Shown here: piece after piece, positions 46,201 to 50,614 of the stretch
How the letters are laid out: every line of letters starts with the position of its first letter
Position numbering within the stretch: the first letter of the stretch is position 1
Notes under the pieces: model-generated
Told to the model about the DNA's origin: nothing
What the model saw: the letters and a program-made list of their open reading frames with translations, nothing else
Database searches by the model: none
Translations under genes and position numbers: made by a program
NCBI GenBank assembly: GCA_945833885.1
Contig: CAMAFY010000018.1
Coordinates: 1 to 50,614 of the forward strand
Source: an uncultured Bacteroidales bacterium
Lineage (GTDB): Bacteria; Bacteroidota; Bacteroidia; Bacteroidales; Bacteroidaceae
Direction: 5' to 3'
DNA length: 50,614 bases

Positions 46201-46414
46201 GGGTCGCGCCTTCTGCAACGCTGATTTTGAAATGTCCGTCTTCATCGGTAATGCTGCCGTTCGTCGTACCTTTCTCCATGATGGCGGCTCCGATGAGCGT
46301 CTCGCCCGAGGGGTCAACCACGGTTCCTGTCACTTCCATCCGTTGTTGCGCACAGGCCACGGACGAGGCCATGACCATCAGCGCTGCTGTGACTGATTTC
46401 TTGAACTGTTGCAT
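43292..46414 (-). CDS. SusC-like TonB-dependent outer-membrane transporter
   Basis: The protein has 1040 residues: a signal peptide, an N-terminal CarboxypepD-regulatory-like domain (VTGTVVDPSGETLIGAAI), a TonB-box region (LQEVVVTGYTTQRKADLTGS), a plug domain (ALQGKVAGMTI, IRGIGSFNSSQDPLFVIDG) and a 22-strand barrel ending in FGLQLGF. It imports oligosaccharides with SusD, driven by TonB. It is the first structural gene of the fructan locus and has its own candidate promoter at 46496-46503. Confidence 0.93.
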   Translation of the reverse strand: MQQFKKSVTAALMVMASSVACAQQRMEVTGTVVDPSGETLIGAAIMEKGTTNGSITDEDGHFKISVAEGATLVISYIGYDKQELRATATEMRVVLTEDALNLQEVVVTGYTTQRKADLTGSVSVVSAKELKKTSDNDPMRALQGKVAGMTITADGSPSGTGTVRIRGIGSFNSSQDPLFVIDGVPTTSSLNSLNMNDIESMQVLKDAASASIYGSRAANGVIIITTRKGKKDEKVKVDFGANFTAQFYTPQSMMSLCNTQEYATAMAQAALNDGLDPVVYAGNYGLDLQASQGVGIRAYDPATGQYNTYTVNGRYDGFINAARTMNFSDTDWLEAISQTGFRQSYDLSVSNATEKGSALLSLGYKKSSGILKYTDFESFSARVNTNYNVNRYVSIGENLNVTYSDQVNSFPMENALKMSPTVPVYEEDGETFGGPVGGMSDRHNPLRELYMNRDNRLMTWRIFGNAYIDIKPVSGLVLRSNFGLDYDQGFIHSVNYTFHSDIVNNSTPSVTLSGANDTKWTWSNTANYNFTLWETHHFGVLAGMELHHQNRDDYSGYAEMFALENYKYMWPDAATGTERASGIASGYNLASFFGKVDYNWNDLLLASFTIRRDGSSRFGRNNRYGTFPAATLGYRLSENLKKEWLDELKLRLSWGETGNQAIANSARYGLFVADYGNDRVTSTAYDLYLQGSGILPSGFRATQTENPNLKWETTIQYNAGVDFAFLNNGLFGTVDVYLKKVKDMLIQPAYLAALGEGGSTWSNGPSLQNWGMEFTVGYRHTTAYGLTYSLNANADFFRNRVTWLPPTTTGSYAHTTTQNLVEARVPYGSIVGYVVDGLYQNEEEVRNSGQDNARVGGLKYVDRDGNGRINADDQTWIFNPVPDFSWGLNATLNYRNFDLTLFFQGVCGVDIYNNQKFQTDFWSITDAGSNKGNRLLDAWTKDNTGSTIPALTTNNTGDEGRASSYFVEHGSWFKLRTLQLGYNIPQDILGKLRMSSARFYVSGQNLFTVKSKDFTVSDPENPNWAYPNATSVSFGLQLGF

Positions 46415-46495
46415 GTGTGTTTTTTTGTTTTGTGTTTTTCAGAATCTACGAAAGCCAAAGGTGACGATTCATCCCCCCGTGGCTGAATTCCGGTG

Positions 46496-46503
46496 CAAAG
46501 GTA
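46496..46503 (-). promoter_or_regulatory. Candidate -7 element for susC
   Basis: The minus strand reads TACCTTTG (TAnnTTTG), 82 bases upstream of the ATG. No good TTTG -33 box is present, as expected for a promoter that needs an activator such as the adjacent regulator. The leader and upstream AT-rich stretch (46504-46610) would hold its binding site. Confidence 0.5.
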
Positions 46504-46618
46504 CGGCTGTAATCGCCATGTGGACTTTAAAAAATCGTTCTTAAAATGCTACAAATGTTTCAATGTAACAAAATTTTCATAAAAAGTCCGTTTTGTTTTA
46601 GGATAGGGACATAAAAAA

Positions 46619-46670
46619 CCTTGTCGTCAAAGGAGGACATGATTTTTTCCGGTTCTTCCTGACGACAAGG
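46619..46670 (-). terminator. Terminator of the fructan regulator gene
   Basis: CCTTGTCGTCA pairs perfectly with TGACGACAAGG (11 pairs); on the minus strand TTTTTTATG follows. It separates the regulator from susC, so the two are transcribed as separate units. Confidence 0.8.
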
Positions 46671-46768
46671 CATAGGACATGAAACGTATAGAAGCCGCGT
46701 GACGGGCAGATACAGAGACTCTCCGCCTCTGGGAGGCAGGGAACGGCACGACACGGCGGGGGGGCAAT

Positions 46769-49213
46769 TCAGACATCAGACGATGCAGGACGGAGTTCTC
46801 CGGGCGTGATGCCATACTCATCCTTGAAGCATTTGTTGAAATACGACGGGGCACTGAACCCGCAGGCATAGGCGATTTCCGAAATGCTCTTGTCTGTGGT
46901 AAGGAGTTGCTCACGGGCGCGCGCCACACGTGCATGGCGGAGGAGTTCGACGGGCGTACTTCCCGTCAGTGCCTTCACCTTACGGTAGAGTTGTACACGG
47001 CTCATTGCCATCTCTCCGCAGGCATCCTCCACCCCGAAATCGGGATTGGAAAGATTCCGGCAGACAATCTCGGAGAAGCGTGCCACGAAGGCTTCGTCGC
47101 GCTGCGAGAGACGGGGTGTCGACTCATGCTGCGGCATTTGGTCGGCCGGGACGGCGGCTACGGGCACGCCATCCTCCATGGCAGAGGGGGCATCGGAGGA
47201 GTCGTGCCGGACGACACCAATCTCCGATGATGCCGGAGCATCGGCGGAAACGGGGGTATGGCCATGGGAAAGGGTGGCGATTAGCGTACGGCGGTTGGAA
47301 AGGAGATTGGCAATGCGGGCTGTAAGGAGGGCGGGCGAAAAGGGTTTGGTAAGATAGGCATCGGCACCATAACGATAGCCCTCCACACGATGTTCATCAA
47401 GCGTACGGGCCGTCAGCATGAGCAAGGGTATGTGACAGGTAATGGCATCGGCCTTTACCCGTCGGCACATCTCGAGTCCGTCCATGACCGGCATCATCAC
47501 ATCGCTGACAATCAGGTCGGGCACGGTGGAACGGGCAGCCTCATAACCCTCCTGGCCGTCGGCGGCAAGATGCACGACATAGCCCGCATCACGAAGGATG
47601 CTCCTCAGCAGTTTCCGCACATCGGGATTGTCGTCGACCACCAGTATCTGTTCACGTTCTGCGGCATCGCCGGCAGCGGCACCCTCGCCCATGGAGTCGT
47701 CGCCCATGGAGTCGTCGTCCGGCATAGACGGAGCAATGGCAGACGAGGCATCTTCTGCACATTCAGGCACCTGCAACGTGTCTTCTACGGGATTCTGCCC
47801 TTCAGAGACCGGACTTCCGGCATCGCCACTCTTTGCATCGAGCATACTGTCCACCAGCGTGGTCAGCCCACGGAGGTTGCGCTGCATCATCTCTGCAAGT
47901 TCATGGGCCGCACGGGGCAGGGAACGGTCGGCAAGCAGGGTCTCCACGGGAGCGACGAGCAGGGTAAGGGGCGTACGGAGCCTGTGTCCGATTTGGGTGA
48001 AGAATACCAGGCGGGCGTCTGCCATGTCCTCCAGTTGGCGGTAGAGCACAGAGAGTTCCTGATGCTGCTGTTTCAGTTCGTCGTGCAGACGGGCCTTGCC
48101 CAGAAAGGAACGGTAGAGCAACAGACTGAGGAAAATGATGACGACGACGACAATGATGAATCCGGCAATGACACGTTGCTGCAGGTGCAGGCGCGTAAAA
48201 TAGGTGTCCACCTGGCTGTTTAGCGTCTCAAGGTCCGCACTGGCACGTTCCATCTCACGGTATTGCAGTGCCATGAGTTGGGCGTTGCTGTGGTCGACGA
48301 TGGCAGACTCCAGGATGTTGACGCGCTGGAAATCCTGGCGGGTGAGAATCTTGCGTGCCAGGCTGACCATCTCCAGCCCCTGTGTAGGATATATGTAGGT
48401 AGCCTCCATTTTCCCGCTTGCCACAGCCTCAATGCCACCGTCGGACGAGGGCAGGCCGTCCACTCCGAAATACCGTATGCGGTGCAGTCCCTCGTGCATG
48501 GCCACATGGCGTGCACCGAGTGCCAGACGGTCGTTGTGGCCGAAGACGCAGTCGATGTCGCGTCCCTCAGCGACGGAATGCCGCAGGACTTCCGCCATGG
48601 CCTCTTCTCCATGGCGCATGGTCCAGCCCTTTGCCCCTGCACTGATGATGCGGATGGAAGGGAATGCACCGAGGGCATCAGAAAAACCGCGGTGACGCTC
48701 CGTAGCTGCCGAAGACCCCTGCAGTCCCTGCAGCTCTGCCACCACGCCACGTCCGCCCATATGGTTTGCCACACATTGTCCCATCGCGAAGCCGATGACA
48801 TAATTGTCGGCCCCGATATAGGCGGTGTATTTGTTGCTTTTCGTATGACGGTCGAAGAGGACTACGGGGATACCTGCATCGTACGCCTTGTCAATGGCAT
48901 GCACGAGGGAGTCCGACGAGTTGGGAGAAACGAAGATAAGGTCCATGCCCTCTGCCACGAACCGTTCGATTTGACTTGCCTGAAGGGCACTGTTGTCATT
49001 GGCAGAGACGATATGCAGCCTGATGTCGTCGCTGGCGTACCCCGCAATGGTGAGTTCACGGTTGAGTTTGGCACGCCAGGCATCGTCGCTGCATTGCGAC
49101 ACCCCGATGTTCCATACTGGACGGGGCTTGCTGCAAGCACTGAAAGCCAGGACATACAGCAGCAACATGGTTGCATGCAAAAGTCGGAAGGGATGACAGA
49201 AGGTGTGCTTCAT
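46769..49213 (-). CDS. Fructan hybrid sensor-regulator lacking the kinase ATPase domain
   Basis: With the ATG at 49213 the protein has 814 residues. In order: an N-terminal signal/anchor; a LacI-type periplasmic sugar-binding domain (about 30-330; IGVSQCSDDAWRAKLN, VVLFDRHTKSNKYTAYIGAD); a membrane helix (348-367); a coiled linker; a HisKA-like segment FFTQIGHRLRTPLTLL with His410; a low-complexity acidic linker (about 470-520, with a DDSMG duplication); a receiver domain (523-640; LVVDDNPDV, phospho-acceptor Asp571 in SDVMMPVMDG, TKPF); and an AraC DNA-binding domain (about 710-814). The layout follows BT1754 of B. thetaiotaomicron, the fructose sensor. The HATPase_c domain (N, G1, F and G2 boxes) that should lie between HisKA and receiver is absent. 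Confidence 0.9.
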   Translation of the reverse strand: MKHTFCHPFRLLHATMLLLYVLAFSACSKPRPVWNIGVSQCSDDAWRAKLNRELTIAGYASDDIRLHIVSANDNSALQASQIERFVAEGMDLIFVSPNSSDSLVHAIDKAYDAGIPVVLFDRHTKSNKYTAYIGADNYVIGFAMGQCVANHMGGRGVVAELQGLQGSSAATERHRGFSDALGAFPSIRIISAGAKGWTMRHGEEAMAEVLRHSVAEGRDIDCVFGHNDRLALGARHVAMHEGLHRIRYFGVDGLPSSDGGIEAVASGKMEATYIYPTQGLEMVSLARKILTRQDFQRVNILESAIVDHSNAQLMALQYREMERASADLETLNSQVDTYFTRLHLQQRVIAGFIIVVVVIIFLSLLLYRSFLGKARLHDELKQQHQELSVLYRQLEDMADARLVFFTQIGHRLRTPLTLLVAPVETLLADRSLPRAAHELAEMMQRNLRGLTTLVDSMLDAKSGDAGSPVSEGQNPVEDTLQVPECAEDASSAIAPSMPDDDSMGDDSMGEGAAAGDAAEREQILVVDDNPDVRKLLRSILRDAGYVVHLAADGQEGYEAARSTVPDLIVSDVMMPVMDGLEMCRRVKADAITCHIPLLMLTARTLDEHRVEGYRYGADAYLTKPFSPALLTARIANLLSNRRTLIATLSHGHTPVSADAPASSEIGVVRHDSSDAPSAMEDGVPVAAVPADQMPQHESTPRLSQRDEAFVARFSEIVCRNLSNPDFGVEDACGEMAMSRVQLYRKVKALTGSTPVELLRHARVARAREQLLTTDKSISEIAYACGFSAPSYFNKCFKDEYGITPGELRPASSDV

Positions 49214-49305
49214 GGTAAAGGGGCAAACAAGAAGGGAAAAGGCAGGTTGATGCCGAAGGAGGCTGCTTTGCAACGGACAGCACGTAGCGGCATACAGACT
49301 TTATG

Positions 49306-49313
49306 CAAATTTA
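49306..49313 (-). promoter_or_regulatory. Candidate -7 element for the fructan regulator within an extended shared motif
   Basis: The minus strand reads TAAATTTG (TAnnTTTG). It lies in CAGAAGGCTGTAAA-TTTGCATA, nearly identical to the sequence upstream of cstA. Confidence 0.55.
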
Positions 49314-49460
49314 CAGCCTTCTGTAAAAAAAATAACATTCCACCGCCTTGTTTCGCAATTTTTTCCGTAAATATCTCCGCGTTTTGTCTGTATTTGGCAT
49401 GTTTTTCCCTTTTCCCGCGTGCTTTCGGGCCGCTATTCACACTTACACAGGGGGGGGAGA

Positions 49461-49654
49461 TTACCTGCCCTTTGGCCGCCGCACCTTTACGGAGGCTTCG
49501 GCCGTCTTCAGTCCGTCTGCCTCGGCTTTGAAGTGTATGCTGCCCTTGAATCCCCTTGTCGGGCGCACGATGGCGAGGAGCAATCCGTTGAAGTGATGTG
49601 GCAGGTGGGGGCGCCGTTGTCGGTGGCCACGACCTCGCCCCCGCCCGTCACACT
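49461..49654 (-). pseudogene. Decayed C-terminus of a GH2 beta-galactosidase
   Basis: Two frames together resemble the end of GH2 family proteins. One reads SVTGGGEVVATDNGAPTCH; after a frameshift and a small deletion the other reads FNGLLLAIVRPTRGFKGSIH, then FKAEADGLKTAEASVKVR and a stop at 49461-49463. The G-x-G-E-V-V-A-T-D-N-G and F-N-G-L-L-L-A-I-V-R patterns are typical of the GH2 C-terminal domain. Nothing of the catalytic domain remains in the window. Confidence 0.6.
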
Positions 49655-49994
49655 GCATCTGACGAAGCAAACGCATCCGACCAGTATTATCCTGACACAT
49701 TCGGTATTTATTTTGTACAATTTCATCTTCTGAATATCAAGGGGTGAAAGTATAGAACCCGCCTGAAACGTATTCTCAAGAATTCTGTGCGGCAAAATAT
49801 CCCCATACTATCACTTTTTTTCGTTGACGTCATACTATTTTCCCGTCTTGGCAGGAATGCAAAACATGCTGGAGCATTTTTGTCAAAAAAAATTGAGGAA
49901 AACGCAAAAATAACGGGCAAAAAAGCGCGTTGCAGGCCAGCATACCACCATCACCACGGCATATTTCATGGGGCATTTCGGGCAGTTCTCACGC
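49655..49994. other. Gene-free stretch, no function seen
   Basis: AT-rich sequence between the GH2 remnant and the next repeat tract. A short open frame starting MKLYKINTECVRIILVGCVC resembles a signal sequence, but it leads directly into the GH2 debris. I see no gene, hairpin or mobile-element end here. Confidence 0.4.
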
Positions 49995-50104
49995 CCTTTC
50001 CGCTTCGGAAATCAAAAACATCGGACTTCTTTGATACAAACCTCGGAACTTTGTGGGCAAAAGTACGGCACTTTGTCCTCAAGAAGGCCGATGTTTCGGG
50101 GCTT
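49995..50104. repeat. 22-nt periodic tandem repeat (five units, AACATCGGAAC family)
   Basis: Units start at 49995, 50017, 50039, 50061 and 50083. They read AACATCGGACTTCTTTG, AACCTCGGAACTTTGTG and AAGTACGGCACTTTGTC, closely related to the units at 34893 and 4993. Between 50105 and 50237 nothing further is evident. Confidence 0.87.
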
Positions 50105-50237
50105 CCATCACGGCATTTTTACGTCTCTCTCCCCATTTTTCGCCCGTTTTTCAGGTCCAAACGGCACCGAATCCGCCCTATCTTTCATCCAAATCTCCCA
50201 TCCTGGGGGCAGAATCCTCCGGAAAAAGCCGAAAAAA

Positions 50238-50264
50238 AGGTCCTTCCTACTTCAGGAAGGACCT
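50238..50264 (-). terminator. Rho-independent terminator
   Basis: AGGTCCTTCCT pairs perfectly with AGGAAGGACCT (11 pairs, 5-base loop) and is followed on the minus strand by TTTTTTTCG. It lies 44 bases beyond the stop of the thioredoxin-like frame. Confidence 0.88.
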
Positions 50265-50307
50265 CATTGCCTTGTCAGCAAAATTTAAGGATCTGCAATC
50301 CCGGAAA

Positions 50308-50535
50308 TCAGTCTCCGAGAGCCTTGTCCAGCTCCTGCTTCATGTTTTCAAGATTGCTCCATCCGGTGATATGCTTGACGAGTTTCCCGTCGCGGCCGTA
50401 GATGAGATAATGAGGTATGGCGCCCGAATAGCCCGGTACGTCCATCTCCTTGATTTCATTCTGCAAAAACATGAAATGCTCACCGGAATGCTGCGCGTTC
50501 ATTTCCAAGGCAGCCAGAATCATGGTGAGGACCAA
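50308..50535 (-). pseudogene. Truncated thioredoxin-like (TlpA-type) protein
   Basis: The frame encodes 75 residues from a TTG at 50535, or fewer from the ATG at 50523. It ends IPHYLIYGRDGKLVKHITGW, then SNLENMKQELDKALGD, which matches the C-terminal half of TlpA/thioredoxin-fold proteins (cis-Pro region, beta-hairpin, last helix). The CxxC half is missing and is replaced by a hydrophobic N-terminus (LLVLTMILAALEMNAQ-like). No ATG occurs upstream before a TAG at about 50577. Probably a remnant with an intact terminator, though a small exported protein cannot be excluded. Confidence 0.5.
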
Positions 50536-50614
50536 AAGAATTCTACTTATTATGTATTTAGGGATGTTCTATAAATTAGTTTTACAAACATTCTAAGAAG
50601 TGCTCTAATGCTTG

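Noticed and set aside
17960..49770. Similarity between ATAGAACCCACCTAAAA upstream of lpxA and ATAGAACCCGCCTGAAA near 49752
   Set aside because: The match is short and imperfect, and the second copy has no gene behind it in that orientation; probably chance.
1..50614. tRNA or rRNA genes
   Set aside because: No convincing T-loop with matching acceptor arm and no rRNA-like conserved stretch was found by eye; a tRNA search program would settle this.

Overview
The window looks like chromosomal DNA of a Bacteroidota bacterium, most likely a Prevotellaceae-like member of the Bacteroidales. The evidence is a SusC/SusD pair, a hybrid two-component regulator, a lipidated TamA-type protein, glycine-lipid acyltransferases, Omp28-like secreted proteins, and promoters with the Bacteroidetes TAnnTTTG element. 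Genus and species cannot be settled from the sequence alone.

Layout. (1) 1-11.4 kb: end of a repeat-rich secreted protein, TamL with a WalJ/YycJ-like hydrolase, a TrmH-family RNA methyltransferase with a membrane glycosyltransferase, the two glycine-lipid acyltransferases, and a membrane-bound AraC-type regulator. (2) 11.9-23.7 kb: a secreted GH20 hexosaminidase, the lipid A genes lpxD, lpxC and lpxA, a pRiA4b-like protein, miaA and a class A penicillin-binding protein. (3) 24.2-36.7 kb: two Omp28-like proteins with CxxC motifs, an HhH protein, a Sel1-repeat protein, a flavodiiron protein, a long-chain acyl-CoA ligase and a CstA transporter. (4) 37.3-49.2 kb: a compact fructan utilisation locus read on the minus strand: sensor-regulator, SusC, SusD, GH32, sugar permease, fructokinase. 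(5) 49.2-50.6 kb: mostly gene debris, namely a frameshifted GH2 beta-galactosidase tail and a truncated thioredoxin-like ORF.

The most unusual signal is between the genes. At least fourteen intergenic tracts consist of tandem units about 22 nt long (or 43-45 nt, i.e. two units). The sequence differs from tract to tract while the period stays the same, although four tracts share one unit family in both orientations. I know of no element class defined this way. Second, the fructan sensor-regulator keeps its periplasmic domain, phospho-acceptor His region, receiver and AraC domains but has no histidine-kinase ATPase domain. Third, lpxC lacks the FabZ domain normally fused to it in Bacteroidetes, and the normally compact lpxD-lpxC-lpxA cluster is split by a repeat tract and a foldback element.

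How the genes work together. The fructan locus forms one pathway: fructose sensing, outer-membrane capture, periplasmic exo-hydrolysis, import and phosphorylation. The lpx genes, TamL, the penicillin-binding protein and the glycine-lipid genes all build the envelope. I found no tRNA, rRNA, CRISPR array or intact transposase.
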